This document shows, piece by piece, positions 17,476-26,977 of a stretch of DNA of 64,000 bases. Made by a program: the position numbers and the translations under genes. The notes beneath the pieces were generated by a model. The model was not told the origin of the DNA and did not search any database. It saw only the letters and a list, made by a program, of their open reading frames with translations. Each line of letters starts with the position of its first letter. Position 1 is the stretch's first letter. The DNA comes from Mesorhizobium caraganae (GTDB lineage: Bacteria; Pseudomonadota; Alphaproteobacteria; Rhizobiales; Rhizobiaceae): assembly GCF_016836705.1 (NCBI RefSeq), contig NZ_JAFCGY010000001.1:496001-560000 (forward strand), read 5' to 3'.

Positions 17476-18317
17476 TCAGCCTCAGCGACGTTCACGTCAC
17501 CTTCGGCCGCGGCACGCCGCTCGAGCATCGCGCGCTGCGTGGCCTCGACCTCACCATCCCCGAAGGCGAGTTCGTCACCGTCATCGGCTCGAACGGCGCC
17601 GGCAAGTCGACGCTGCTCAATGTGCTTAGCGGCACGGCAAGGCCGGAGCGAGGCTCGATCATCGTCGACGGCACCGACGTCACCCGCTGGTCGGCCCCGA
17701 AGCGGGCGAAGCTGATCGCCCGCGTGTTCCAGGATCCGATGGCCGGCACCTGCGAGCGCCTGTCGATCGAGGAAAACATGGCGCTCGCTTTTTCGCGCGG
17801 CAGCGTGCGGAGGTTTGGCCGCGCGCTCGATGCCTCCCGCCGCGCGCTGTTTCGGGAAAAGCTGTCGATGCTTGGTCTCGGTCTGGAGAACCGCCTGAGC
17901 GATTCGATGGGATTGCTATCAGGCGGCCAGCGCCAGGCGGTGAGCCTGCTGATGTCCACGCTGACCGGCATGAAGATCCTGCTGCTCGACGAGCACACGG
18001 CAGCGCTCGACCCGCGCACGGCGGCCTTCGTGCTCGACCTCACGCGCCGCATTGTCGAGGAGCAGAAACTGACCGCGCTGATGGTGACGCACTCGATGCG
18101 CGATGCGCTCGACCATGGCACCCGCACCGTCATGCTGCATGAGGGCACCATTGTGTTCGACATTGCCGGCGACCAGCGCAAAAGCCTCGACGTTCCCGAT
18201 ATGCTGAACCTGTTCCGGCAGGCGAGAGGGGACGAACTCTCCGACGACAATCTGCTGCTCGGGATGGGCGCGAAGCAGGCAGCGGCGGTAAGGGCGGGCA
18301 AGACGGCGTCGAGTTGA
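17472..18317 (+). CDS. ABC importer ATPase (TrpZ type)
   Basis: A 281-residue ATPase with Walker A (GSNGAGKSTL), signature LSGGQRQAVSL, Walker B LLLDEHTAALDP and switch His in VTHSMRDA. The H and T in DEHTAALDP (instead of DEPT) are typical of this family. It completes the TrpXYZ-type importer; translation is coupled to the permease gene. Confidence 0.9.
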   Translation: MISLSDVHVTFGRGTPLEHRALRGLDLTIPEGEFVTVIGSNGAGKSTLLNVLSGTARPERGSIIVDGTDVTRWSAPKRAKLIARVFQDPMAGTCERLSIEENMALAFSRGSVRRFGRALDASRRALFREKLSMLGLGLENRLSDSMGLLSGGQRQAVSLLMSTLTGMKILLLDEHTAALDPRTAAFVLDLTRRIVEEQKLTALMVTHSMRDALDHGTRTVMLHEGTIVFDIAGDQRKSLDVPDMLNLFRQARGDELSDDNLLLGMGAKQAAAVRAGKTASS

Positions 18318-18369
18318 TCTCAACGTCTCTGTGTACAACGCCTCCGGTCAGGCTTCCGCACGTCGACAT

Positions 18370-18394
18370 CCTCCCGCAGGAGCCGGGCGGGAGG
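18370..18394 (+). terminator. GC hairpin after the TrpZ-type gene
   Basis: CCTCCCGC/GCGGGAGG stem with a 9-base loop, 53 bp past the stop and before the MFS promoter. No T-run; possible factor-dependent or weak terminator. Confidence 0.3.
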
Positions 18395-18470
18395 AGGAGG
18401 GGCGCTTCCGGCGCTGGGGCTCTTCCTGTTAACCGGACGGACTGCGTCCAGGCATGGCGTCATCGCCTAT

Positions 18471-18500
18471 TTGACACCTCTCGGCCGTGGGCACATAAAT
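18471..18500 (+). promoter_or_regulatory. Sigma70-type promoter of the MFS gene
   Basis: TTGACA (18471-18476) is followed after 17-18 bases by CATAAAT, giving a -10 of CATAAA or ATAAAT. It lies 26 bp before the MFS ATG, in the right place for a short leader. Confidence 0.55.
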
Positions 18501-18525
18501 CGCGCCCCAAGTTACGGAGACCCCG

Positions 18526-20055
18526 ATGACTGTCGACCAGACGCTGCCAGATGCGGCGCCCGTGGAGGCCGAGGCCAGGCCCGATCTGACGACACTCGTC
18601 GTCTATTTCGGTGCGTTGATCGCCATGTTCATGGCCACCATCGACATGCAGATCGTCGTCACCGCCTTGCCCACCATTGCCGGTGAACTCGGCAACCTGC
18701 ATCTGTTCGGCTGGGTGGGTGCCGCCTATCTGCTGTCGACCGCTGCGGTCTCGCCTTTCTATGGCAAGCTCGGCGATATGTATGGCCGCAAGAATGTCGT
18801 GTTGACGGCGATCGGCCTGTTTCTCGTAGGGTCGCTGGTCTGCGGCATGGCTTGGTCGATGGAGAGCCTGATCGCCGCGCGCGTGCTGCAGGGCATTGGC
18901 GGCGGCGGGCTGATGGTCTCGGCCTTCGCCATGATCGGCGAGTTGTCCGGGCCGCGCGACCGCGCCAAATACCAGGGGTACAGTTCGGCGGTGTTTGCGC
19001 TGTCGTCGGTACTCGGTCCGCTGGCCGGCGGCTACATCACCAGTCTGTTCGGCTGGCGCTGGGTGTTCCTGGTCAACCTGCCCATCGGCATTATCGTGAT
19101 GGCGGTGCTGGCCTTCGCCATGCGCAGCCGGTTCAACGAGAGAAAGCACCACATCGACTATCTCGGCGGCGCGCTGCTCGCCATCGGCACGACGGCCATC
19201 GTCTATTGGGGCTATCATGTGCTCGACCCCACCGGGCCGGACCTCATCACCTTCGCGCTGCCGCTGGTCGCCCTGCTCGCCATCGTCCTGTTCATCATGG
19301 TCGAGCGCCGGGCGGAAGAACCGATCGTGCCGTTGCGGCTGTTCGGTAACTCGACGGTCAGCATCGTCTCCGGCGTGTCGCTGGTCGCCGGAACGGTGAC
19401 GCTGGGCATGTTCTTCTATTTCGCGCTCTACATGCAGACGCTGACGGGTCTAAGCCCGGCCGAAGTCGGCTTCCTGTTCCTGCCGGCGTCGCTGACGTCG
19501 ATGGTCATCTCAATCGTCGCTGGTCGCGTGATTGCCGCAACCGGACGCTACAAATGGATGCCGGTGGTCGCCATGGCTATCGGCGGGTTCCTGATGCTGG
19601 GCTTCGTCGTCACCAACCAGCACACGCCGATCTGGGTGCTGGCGACAATGATGGCTGTGTTCGGCATCAGCATGGGTCTGCAGTTCCAGGTGTTGATCGT
19701 GGCGATCCAGGCGGCGGCACCCCTGCAGGACATCGGCGCGGTGACGTCGCTGATCACCCAGGCGCGGACCTTGGGAGCATCACTGGGACTGGCGCTGAAT
19801 GGCGCTGTGATGATCTGGGCCCTGAACCGGCAGACTGCCGAACTCCCCGCCGATGCCGCCGCCCTGCTGCCGCAGGGCCTGAACGGGTTGACCCCCCACC
19901 TCGCGTCAAGCCTGCCGGGCGCGATCCGCGAAGTGGTGCTCGACCATTACTCCAGCGGGTTCAACGTGATGTTCATCTGGGTGGCGGCGCTCTACTTCGT
20001 TGCCATGGGGCTGACGTTGCTGCTTGAGGACAAAGAGATCCCGAAGCGGCATTGA
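18526..20055 (+). CDS. DHA2-family MFS drug exporter (EmrB/QacA type)
   Basis: A 509-residue protein with 14 predicted membrane spans, the DHA2 (H+ antiporter) layout. TM1 holds the acidic motif FMATIDMQIVVTALPTI; motif A, GKLGDMYGRKN, follows TM2, and motif C-like SVLGPLAGGYITSLFGWRW is in TM5. It exports small, often amphipathic molecules using the proton gradient. GGAG lies 6 bases before the ATG. No EmrA-type adaptor gene is adjacent. It may export sugar-acid pathway by-products, but this is guesswork. Confidence 0.88.
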   Translation: MTVDQTLPDAAPVEAEARPDLTTLVVYFGALIAMFMATIDMQIVVTALPTIAGELGNLHLFGWVGAAYLLSTAAVSPFYGKLGDMYGRKNVVLTAIGLFLVGSLVCGMAWSMESLIAARVLQGIGGGGLMVSAFAMIGELSGPRDRAKYQGYSSAVFALSSVLGPLAGGYITSLFGWRWVFLVNLPIGIIVMAVLAFAMRSRFNERKHHIDYLGGALLAIGTTAIVYWGYHVLDPTGPDLITFALPLVALLAIVLFIMVERRAEEPIVPLRLFGNSTVSIVSGVSLVAGTVTLGMFFYFALYMQTLTGLSPAEVGFLFLPASLTSMVISIVAGRVIAATGRYKWMPVVAMAIGGFLMLGFVVTNQHTPIWVLATMMAVFGISMGLQFQVLIVAIQAAAPLQDIGAVTSLITQARTLGASLGLALNGAVMIWALNRQTAELPADAAALLPQGLNGLTPHLASSLPGAIREVVLDHYSSGFNVMFIWVAALYFVAMGLTLLLEDKEIPKRH

Positions 20056-20106
20056 ACCAGGCCTGGAATATCTGGCGACGATACGAAATCGACTCGCGAG
20101 GAAAGC

Positions 20107-20943
20107 ATGATCATCGACACCCATCTGCACCTGATCGATCTGTCGGCGCTGCGCTATCCCTGGCTTGCCGGCGCACCGGCGCTCAATCGCGATTTCCCGC
20201 ATGAGGAGTATGCGACCCAGGCCCGCCGCGCCGGCATCGAGGCGGCATTGCATATGGAGGTCGATGTCGATCAAGCCGACATCGAGGCCGAGACCAGCCA
20301 TGTCAAGGCGCAGTCGCAGCAGGCGGGCAGTCTTTTGCGCGGCGCGATTGCCGCTTGTCGTCCAGAGGAGGGCGGCTTTGCCGCCTATCTCGAACGCCAA
20401 CAGGCCGATCCCTTCATCAAGGGGTTCCGCCGCGTGCTGCATGTCATGCCGGACGAGCTTTCGGACAGTGCGCTGTTTCGCGACAACATCAAACGGCTTT
20501 CCGGCAGTGGGCTGACCTTCGACCTCGTGGTCCTGCCGCATCAGATTCCACGCGCGATTGCACTCGCCGATCTCGCGCCGGACGTCCAGTTCGTTCTCGA
20601 CCATTGCGGCGTGCCCGATATCAAAGGCCGCGCCGAGCACCCATGGCGCGAGCACATGGCCGAGATCGCGCGGCGCCCCAATGTTATTGGCAAGATTTCG
20701 GGCGTCGTGGCCTATGCGGACCCCAGCTCGTGGAGTGTCGAGAACTTGCGCCCCTATGTCGAACACACGATCGGGTCTTTCGGTTGGGATCGCGTCGTCT
20801 GGGGCAGCGACTGGCCGGTGTGCACGCTTGGCGGAGGGCTCGCGACCTGGGTGGCGGCGACGCACGCACTGATCGCGGGCGCCAGCCCCGAGGAGAGGAT
20901 GAAATTGCTGTCGGGCAATGCCAGGCGGATGTGGAAGCTATAG
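20107..20943 (+). CDS. Amidohydrolase-family sugar lactonase (COG3618)
   Basis: A 278-residue TIM-barrel hydrolase of COG3618. The N-terminal metal motif is DTHLHL, further ligands are the His in VLDHCGVPD and the Asp in WGSDWPV near the C-terminus. Characterised relatives open L-fucono-1,5-lactone, L-rhamnono-lactone or 2-pyrone-4,6-dicarboxylate. The adjacent SDR dehydrogenase and the mannonate dehydratase point to an oxidative sugar pathway (sugar to lactone to acid). Specific sugar not deducible. Confidence 0.82.
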   Translation: MIIDTHLHLIDLSALRYPWLAGAPALNRDFPHEEYATQARRAGIEAALHMEVDVDQADIEAETSHVKAQSQQAGSLLRGAIAACRPEEGGFAAYLERQQADPFIKGFRRVLHVMPDELSDSALFRDNIKRLSGSGLTFDLVVLPHQIPRAIALADLAPDVQFVLDHCGVPDIKGRAEHPWREHMAEIARRPNVIGKISGVVAYADPSSWSVENLRPYVEHTIGSFGWDRVVWGSDWPVCTLGGGLATWVAATHALIAGASPEERMKLLSGNARRMWKL

Positions 20944-20998
20944 GGCGATCCGACAAGGCTCGCGATTGCCGGCAAGGGTGCAGAACGCCATCACAGCC

Positions 20999-21784
20999 TT
21001 ACTTCACGCCAATGCCTGCCGTCAGGCCGCCATCAATCTTGTAGTCGGCGCCGGTGCAGAAACCGGCTTTCGACGAGCACAGGAAGGCGATGAGTTCGGC
21101 CACCTCTTCCGGTTCGCCGATGCGGCCGAGCGGATGCGCCGCGCCGAAGCGCTTGTAGGCCTCTTCGACATCGGCATCGCTGCCATTGTTGCCGCGTGCG
21201 GCCTTCTCCAGGATCGGCGTGCGGATCGAGCCCGGGCTGACCGAGTTCACCCGGATGCCGGCCGCCGCATAGTCGAGCGCCAGCGAGCGGGTCAGCGTGT
21301 GGATGGCGCCCTTGGTCGTGGCGTAGGCGGCGACGTTCTGCTGGCAGGCGAAGCCCTGCACGGAGGCGACGTTGACGATGGCGCCGCCGCCGCGCTTGAT
21401 CATTTCCGGAATGCCGAAATGCGCGGTCAGATAGATCGAGCCGACATTGACGGTCATTGCCCGGTTCCAGGTTTCCCAATCGGTCGTCGTCGCGGTCCCG
21501 TACGGATGCACCGCGGCCGAATTGACGATGACGTCGAGACCGCCGAACTTCGCCACGCCGGCCGCCACCGCGTCGCGCACCTGGTCGAAGACGGAGACGT
21601 CGGTGTCGATGACCAGCGCTGGTGCTCCAGCGCTTTCCAGTTGCGCTTTCATCTCCGCATTGGCGGCGCGGTCGATGCCGCAGGCGATGATTGCGGCGCC
21701 GCCGGCCGCAAGGCGCCTGGCGGTCGCCAGGCCAATGCCGGTCGTCCCCGTCACCAGGGCCACCTTGCCCTCGAAATCCGTCAT
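20999..21784 (-). CDS. SDR-family dehydrogenase
   Basis: A 261-residue classical SDR. Cofactor motif TGTTGIG near residue 12, a variant of the usual NNAG (VNSAAVHP), catalytic Ser in NVASVQG and intact YATTK (Tyr-x-x-x-Lys). Preserved Asp in [10 protein letters not shown] suggests NAD preference. It stands convergent to the lactonase gene and divergent from the mannonate dehydratase gene. A sugar-to-lactone dehydrogenase is plausible. AGGAG 9 bases before the ATG. Confidence 0.85.
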   Translation of the reverse strand: MTDFEGKVALVTGTTGIGLATARRLAAGGAAIIACGIDRAANAEMKAQLESAGAPALVIDTDVSVFDQVRDAVAAGVAKFGGLDVIVNSAAVHPYGTATTTDWETWNRAMTVNVGSIYLTAHFGIPEMIKRGGGAIVNVASVQGFACQQNVAAYATTKGAIHTLTRSLALDYAAAGIRVNSVSPGSIRTPILEKAARGNNGSDADVEEAYKRFGAAHPLGRIGEPEEVAELIAFLCSSKAGFCTGADYKIDGGLTAGIGVK

Positions 21785-21867
21785 TTTCGAAAACTCCTTG
21801 CTTTTCTATCGACTCCCGTCGCGGTCCAACAATAAGTTGCCAACCTCTCGCAGAAGGAAAGCCGAAA

Positions 21868-23052
21868 ATGGAACAATGCTGGCGCTGGTATGGACCTGAC
21901 GATCCGGTGACACTCGATCATGTCAAGCAGGCTGGCGCCACCGGCGTGGTCTCGGCGCTTCACCATATCTACGACGGCAGGGCGTGGCCGGAAGCCGACG
22001 TGCTGGAGCGCAAGCGCATCATCGAGGAAGCCGGACTGACCTGGTCGGTGGTCGAGAGCATCCCGGTCCACAATTCCTTCAAGATCGGCGCGCCGGAGCG
22101 CGAGCGCTATGCCGGCTACTATCGCGATAGCATCCGCGCGCTGGCCAAGGCCGGCATCGCCACGATCTGCTATAATTTCATGCCTGTGGTCGACTGGACC
22201 CGCACCGATCTTGCCTACCGGCTGCCGACGACGGGTTATGCCCTGCGTTTCGACGCGATCGATTTCGCCGCATACGATCTGTTCGTGCTGAAGCGCAAAG
22301 ACGGCGCCGACAGCTATACGCCGGCGCGTATTGCGCAGGCGGAGAAGCGGCTCAAGGAATTGCCGCCCGAGAAGATCGACCAGATCGAGCGCAATCTGAT
22401 TGCCGGCCTGCCGGCGACCGAGCGCAAATATGATCGCGAGAGTTTTCGCGAGGCCTTGGCGGACTATGAGGGGATCGGGCCGAAGGAGCTGCGCGACAAC
22501 CTCGCCTGGTTCCTACGCGAGATCATTCCTGTGGCGGAAGAGGAGGGGGTGCGCATGTGCATCCATCCAGACGACCCGCCCTTCTCGCTCTACGGTCTGC
22601 CGCGCGTCGTTTCGACCGCCGAGGATGCGCGCTTCATCCTGAGTGCTGTCGACAGCCAGGCCAATGGACTGACGTTCTGCACCGGCTCCTACGGCACGCG
22701 CGCCGACAACGACATTGTCGCCATGGTCAAGGAATTTGCCGACCGCATCCATTTCGCCCATCTGCGCAACATCACCATCGAGAAGGACGGCTCGTTCTAC
22801 GAGGCTGAGCATCTCGAGGGTGGCACCGACATGGCGCATGTCATCCTGGCGCTGATGCAGGAAGAGGCGCGCCGCCACAGAGAAGGCCGCGCCGACTGGC
22901 AAATCCCGATGCGGCCGGACCATGGCCATCTGCTCGCCGACGATATCGGCAAGACAAGGATCAATCCCGGCTACTCGCTGATCGGCCGCCTGAAGGGCCT
23001 CGCCGAACTGCGCGGCATCATGCGCGCCGTGGAGACGTTCGGGCTGGCTTGA
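21868..23052 (+). CDS. uxuA: Mannonate dehydratase
   Basis: 394 residues matching UxuA, which dehydrates D-mannonate to 2-keto-3-deoxygluconate in hexuronate breakdown. Visible family signatures are the N-terminal [38 protein letters not shown], the metal-binding [16 protein letters not shown], and MRPDHGHL near the end. ATG at 21868 is preceded by AGAAGGAAA. It is the most certain catabolic enzyme of this region. The partner mannonate oxidoreductase is not in the window unless the divergent SDR serves that role. Confidence 0.92.
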   Translation: MEQCWRWYGPDDPVTLDHVKQAGATGVVSALHHIYDGRAWPEADVLERKRIIEEAGLTWSVVESIPVHNSFKIGAPERERYAGYYRDSIRALAKAGIATICYNFMPVVDWTRTDLAYRLPTTGYALRFDAIDFAAYDLFVLKRKDGADSYTPARIAQAEKRLKELPPEKIDQIERNLIAGLPATERKYDRESFREALADYEGIGPKELRDNLAWFLREIIPVAEEEGVRMCIHPDDPPFSLYGLPRVVSTAEDARFILSAVDSQANGLTFCTGSYGTRADNDIVAMVKEFADRIHFAHLRNITIEKDGSFYEAEHLEGGTDMAHVILALMQEEARRHREGRADWQIPMRPDHGHLLADDIGKTRINPGYSLIGRLKGLAELRGIMRAVETFGLA

Positions 23053-23071
23053 GGGGCAAACGAACTGCGTT

Positions 23072-24186
23072 TCAATGCCGGTGCCGGCTCAACGTGCCGT
23101 CGCTATAGATCATCCGGCCGGCACGGAATGTCGCCCGTACCCGCGCCACCGGCTGGCGGTCAGGCCGAGTGCCGTGGCCGGATTGGCGCTCGTCAGCGCT
23201 GCCGCCGTTACGAGACTGCCTTAGTGCAGTTCCGCCAGGCCGAGCAATGCCGGCAGGATCGAGGCCGGGTGATAGTCGCTGGCGAGCATGTCGAGCAGTC
23301 CTGCCTCATAAGCCTGCCGCGCGGAAAGATTGCCGGAATAGGACTGGCCCCGCAGCGCATTGGGCGCTCCCATCACGGTATGCATGCTAAGCCTCCTGGC
23401 TTCCTGCGCCGCTTCCAGGGTCACGGGGAATTCGCTCAGCGTGGCGCCAAGGCCGTGAACCAGTTCCACCTTCTCCAGCGTGTCGTCATCATGCGAGGCA
23501 AGCGCTACACCATTGGCCTGTGCACGCGCCGACAGGTCTTGCAGTGCGTTGAGCACATCGCCCTGGCCCTCGCGGCCGGCCATGCGATGGCCGACGACCT
23601 CGGACGCCTGGGCAACCGACATGCCGCGCTCCTTGGCGATGCGGGCGATGTAAAGCTCGACATCGCGATACTGGCCCTGTCCGGGCGTGTGGTCCATCAG
23701 CGAGATCAGATGCAGCCTGCTGGCATCCATCAACTTCTGCAGCATGGCAATGGCCGGGGTGAAGGTGACTTCGAAGCGGGCGTGGATGCGGTGGTCGACC
23801 AGCAAATGGTCCTTCATCCCGGTAATGGTGTCGATGATCGCCGATGTGTGCTCTTCCGAGCGCGCCACACCGCTGGTGACGCTGGCGCCGATGAAGGAGA
23901 GCGCGGCATAGGCGGTGGTGACACCGCAGGACGCCAGCTTCTTGTCGAGCTCGGCAATGCCGATCTGCATCGGCACATGCACGCCGAGGCGCGGTTCGAC
24001 TTCCCTTTCCACCATGTCGCCATGCATGTCGATGTAGCCGGGCAGAAGCAGGCGGCCGCCGCCTGAGATGTCGGCATTCTCGACCGGCTGGTTGCGGATC
24101 TCGGCAATCCGGCCGTTTTCGATGCGAATGGCGCCGCTCGGGATGACGCGGTCGCGCAGGACAATTTCGAATTCACTTAGCCACAT
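23072..24186 (-). pseudogene. PhnM-like amidohydrolase, broken near its 3' end
   Basis: The intact part (23221-24186, 321 codons) resembles PhnM, the alpha-D-ribose 1-methylphosphonate 5-triphosphate diphosphatase of the C-P lyase pathway: LPGYIDMHGDMVERE, LISLMDHTPGQGQYR, LASHDDDTLEKV, LSEFPVTLEAA, VMGAPNALRGQSYSGN and ASDYHPASILPALL. It then meets a TAA. Directly after this stop the same frame continues with family-typical sequence (GSLVTAAALTSANPATALGLT). The real C-terminus (PVARVRATFRAGRMIYSDG...) follows in another frame, with the usual DRG...GKRADL segment missing. So there is a nonsense codon plus an internal deletion. No other phn gene is nearby. Confidence 0.8.
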
Positions 24187-24392
24187 ACGATTTCTCTTCG
24201 GGGGACAGGCGGTTCAGGACGGGTTGCCGGTCGGCAAGACCGAGGGACAGCCGTCCCATAACAGCTGCTTACCCCCGAAAATGACAGTCAGCGACGGGCC
24301 TTGTGATTGACGCGAAAAGTCACCGTTCATGAAAGTTCACGGCCGCTTTCTTCTCAAGCCGGCTCAAGGCAGCGTACCGTTCGATTGCCAGC

Positions 24393-24421
24393 TTGACAGA
24401 AAGCTGACAATGTATCATATC
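24393..24421 (+). promoter_or_regulatory. Candidate promoter of the redox cassette
   Basis: TTGACA (24393-24398), 17 bases, then CATATC (24416-24421). The -10 overlaps the first copy of the 20-bp repeat, so a protein bound to the repeats could block it. The rest of the gap 24187-24390 has no recognisable gene. Confidence 0.4.
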
Positions 24422-24445
24422 CAAAAAGCTGACTATGTATCATAT
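24401..24445 (+). repeat. Two direct 20-bp repeats, candidate operator
   Basis: AAGCTGACAATGTATCATAT (24401-24420) and AAGCTGACTATGTATCATAT (24426-24445) differ at one base and are spaced 25 bp apart. They are far more AT-rich than their surroundings and lie just before the lactone oxidase start. The layout suggests cooperative binding of a regulator on the promoter. Confidence 0.6.
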
Positions 24446-24496
24446 TATTCCATGCAGCGATCAAGACCGGTCACCGGCCGTCCCAGGGAGGCGATT

Positions 24497-25786
24497 GTGG
24501 GAGAGGCTATCAGCCAGTGGAGCAATTGGTCGGGCTATGTCACGGCCACGCCGCAGGCTTTTGCCGAACCGCAAACTCTCGATGCGTTGAGCGTCGCCAT
24601 TCGCAATTCGCCGGGACCGGTTCGTTTCGCTGGCACGGGGCACTCCTTCACGCCACTGGTCAAGAATGACGGAACCATCCTGTCGCTCGACCGCTTCGAA
24701 GGCCTGAAGGCGCATGATCCCGAAAGACTGACGGCGAGGGTCGGCGCTGGCACTAAGATCGGCGCGCTGGCGAAGCTGCTGCACGGCGTCGGCCAAGCGC
24801 TGCCGAATATGGGCGACATAGACAAGCAAGCGTTTGGCGGCGCGCTTGGCACCGCCACGCATGGTTCGGGCATCACGCTCGGCGCCTATCATACCCAGCT
24901 CGAGGCGATGCAGATCGTCGACGGGCGTGGCGCGGTCAAGGAGTTCGACCGTGCCCAAAACGCCGACATGATCGATGCCATGGGGGCCTCGCTCGGCGCC
25001 TTCGGCGCCGTCACCGAAGTGACGATCCGCAACATGGCGAGCTACCGCATGCGGCACCGCCGCTGGACGGCGCCGGTTGCCGACGTGCTTGCGCAATTCG
25101 AAAGCACGATGACGGCGCATCGCTCGGCCGAGTTCTACTACGTGCCGTTTTCCGGCCAGGCGCTGCTGATCGCCAGCGACATCACCGAAGCGCCGGCGAC
25201 CGTGCGCCCGCCGACGGAAGACGACGATGCCGTCACCACGCTCAGGAAGCTGCGCGATTATCTCAGCTGGTTCCCGTGGCTGCGCCGCCGTCTCATCGGC
25301 TCGGCCTTCGCCAAGGTGCCGGCCGAGGACTACGTCGAGGACTGGCTGAAGGTCTTCACCTCGGAGCGCAACGTCAAGTTCAACGAGATGGAGTACCACC
25401 TTCCGTTCGAGGAGGGGGCGGCGGCGCTCGGCGAGATCATTGCGATGCTCGAGACGCGGTTCCCAGAGGTCTACTTTCCGATGGAGGTGCGCGTCGTCGC
25501 GCCTGACAACATCTGGCTGAGCCCGTTCTACAAGCGCCCGACCTGTTCCATCGCCATCCATCACGGCGTCGAGCGCGATCCGATGGCGTACTTCAATGCC
25601 GCCGAGCCGATCTTCCGCAAGCGCGGCGGCCGCCCGCATTGGGGCAAGATGCACAGCCTCACCGCCAAAGAGCTGAGCACGCTCTATCCGCGCTGGAACG
25701 ATGCGATGGCGGTCCGCCGCGAGATGGATCCGGACAACCGTTTCGTGTCGCCCTATATGGCCAGGCTGCTCGGCGTCGCGGCATGA
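24497..25786 (+). CDS. FAD-linked aldonolactone oxidase (D-arabinono-1,4-lactone oxidase family)
   Basis: 429 residues beginning MGEAISQWSNWSGYV. The N-terminal FAD-binding PCMH-type domain contains VRFAGTGHSFTPL and GTATHGSG, and the C-terminal ALO domain ends FVSPYMARLLGV. Relatives oxidise L-gulono-, L-galactono- or D-arabinono-lactone to ascorbate-like products, usually with O2. I place the start at GTG 24497, because AGGGAGG lies 5 bases upstream and the protein then begins at the family-conserved WSNWSG. Longer in-frame starts would cross the promoter repeats. First gene of a four-gene operon; its stop overlaps the next gene (ATGA). Confidence 0.85.
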   Translation: MGEAISQWSNWSGYVTATPQAFAEPQTLDALSVAIRNSPGPVRFAGTGHSFTPLVKNDGTILSLDRFEGLKAHDPERLTARVGAGTKIGALAKLLHGVGQALPNMGDIDKQAFGGALGTATHGSGITLGAYHTQLEAMQIVDGRGAVKEFDRAQNADMIDAMGASLGAFGAVTEVTIRNMASYRMRHRRWTAPVADVLAQFESTMTAHRSAEFYYVPFSGQALLIASDITEAPATVRPPTEDDDAVTTLRKLRDYLSWFPWLRRRLIGSAFAKVPAEDYVEDWLKVFTSERNVKFNEMEYHLPFEEGAAALGEIIAMLETRFPEVYFPMEVRVVAPDNIWLSPFYKRPTCSIAIHHGVERDPMAYFNAAEPIFRKRGGRPHWGKMHSLTAKELSTLYPRWNDAMAVRREMDPDNRFVSPYMARLLGVAA

Positions 25787-26955
25787 GCCTGAGCGACACC
25801 TATTTCGCCGAACTATCCGGCGCGCTCAGGGCGGCCGAAATCCATCGGCCGTGCCTCGTGCTCGATCTCGACCGGCTCGATCACAACATCGCTGCGATCA
25901 AGGCGAAATTCGCCGACGGCCTCGCTCTGCGCCTCGTCGACAAGTCGCTGCCTTGCCTGCCGCTCATCGAGCACATCCGTGCGGCGTTCGCGACCGACCG
26001 GCTGATGAACTTTCATCTGCCGATCAGCGCTGAAATGCTGAAAGCCTTTCCCGATGTTGATCTCCTGCTTGGCAAGCCGATGCCGGTCGCCGGCGCCAGG
26101 CACGCACTGACCAAGGGTGTTCTCGCCGGTCTTGGCGAAGCGACGTCGCGCATCGTCTGGCTGATCGACACCGAGCAACGGCTGGCCGCCTATGGCGCCC
26201 TTGCCGTTGAGCTCGACCGCGAGCTGCGCATCTGCTTCGAGGTCGATGTCGGGTTGCATCGCGGCGGTATCGGCAATCCCAACGCACTGGCGCGGGCGGT
26301 GGCATTGCTCACCGCCCATCCGCGGCTGAAATGCGAAGGCGTCATGGCCTATGAGGCGCATATCGGCCACATCCCCAAACTGCTCGGCGGACCGGCCAAG
26401 GCGCGCGCCAAGGCGGTCAGCCTGTTTCGTCAGTATGTCGCTTGCCTTGGCCCCGACCAGCGCAAGATCCTCAACCTTGGCGGCAGCAGCACGGCATTGC
26501 TCTATGACAGCTGGGTCGGCGCCAATGAATTGTCCATTGGATCGGCCTTCGTCTTGCCGACCGATTTCGACGTGCCCAGCCTCAGCCAGTTACAGCCTGC
26601 CGCTTTCATCGCGACGCCGATCCTGAAGGTGGTCGATGTCCGGTTGCCGGGCCTCGACGAGCGCTCATGGCTGCTGCAGAAGCTCGGGCTGCTGCCACGG
26701 CGCGGCTGTTTCCTCTATGGCGGCAAGTGGATGGCCAAGCCTGTCCATCCCGCCGGGATGAAGGCCGACAAGACGTTCGGCTTTTCGACCAATCAGCAAT
26801 TCATGGCGCTGCCCGACGACGCGAATATCAGGCCCGACGACTACGCCTTCCTGCGTCCGACGCAGAGCGAATTCGTGCTACAGCAGTTCGGGTCGATCCA
26901 GGTCTATTCCGGCGGTAAGATCGCCGCGCAATGGGCCGCGCTGCCGTTTTCGTAA
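25783..26955 (+). CDS. PLP enzyme of the D-threonine aldolase/alanine racemase fold
   Basis: 390 residues. The N-terminal PLP barrel opens with PCLVLDLDRLDHNI, and the likely Schiff-base Lys is in RLVDKSLPCLPLI. Further conserved stretches are CFEVDVGLHRGGI, VMAYEAHIGHIP and LNLGGSSTALLY. The family (COG3616) includes D-threonine aldolases, D-serine dehydratases and amino acid deaminases. The usual RxHxKTHK around the Lys is altered to VDKSLP, so the reaction may differ from known members. Translationally coupled to the lactone oxidase. Confidence 0.8.
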   Translation: MSLSDTYFAELSGALRAAEIHRPCLVLDLDRLDHNIAAIKAKFADGLALRLVDKSLPCLPLIEHIRAAFATDRLMNFHLPISAEMLKAFPDVDLLLGKPMPVAGARHALTKGVLAGLGEATSRIVWLIDTEQRLAAYGALAVELDRELRICFEVDVGLHRGGIGNPNALARAVALLTAHPRLKCEGVMAYEAHIGHIPKLLGGPAKARAKAVSLFRQYVACLGPDQRKILNLGGSSTALLYDSWVGANELSIGSAFVLPTDFDVPSLSQLQPAAFIATPILKVVDVRLPGLDERSWLLQKLGLLPRRGCFLYGGKWMAKPVHPAGMKADKTFGFSTNQQFMALPDDANIRPDDYAFLRPTQSEFVLQQFGSIQVYSGGKIAAQWAALPFS

Positions 26956-26977
26956 AATCGAAATGGAGGAGGACACG

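Noticed and set aside
24401-24445. Start of a CRISPR or satellite array
   Set aside because: Only two units, separated by 5 bases, directly over a promoter; no further repeats.
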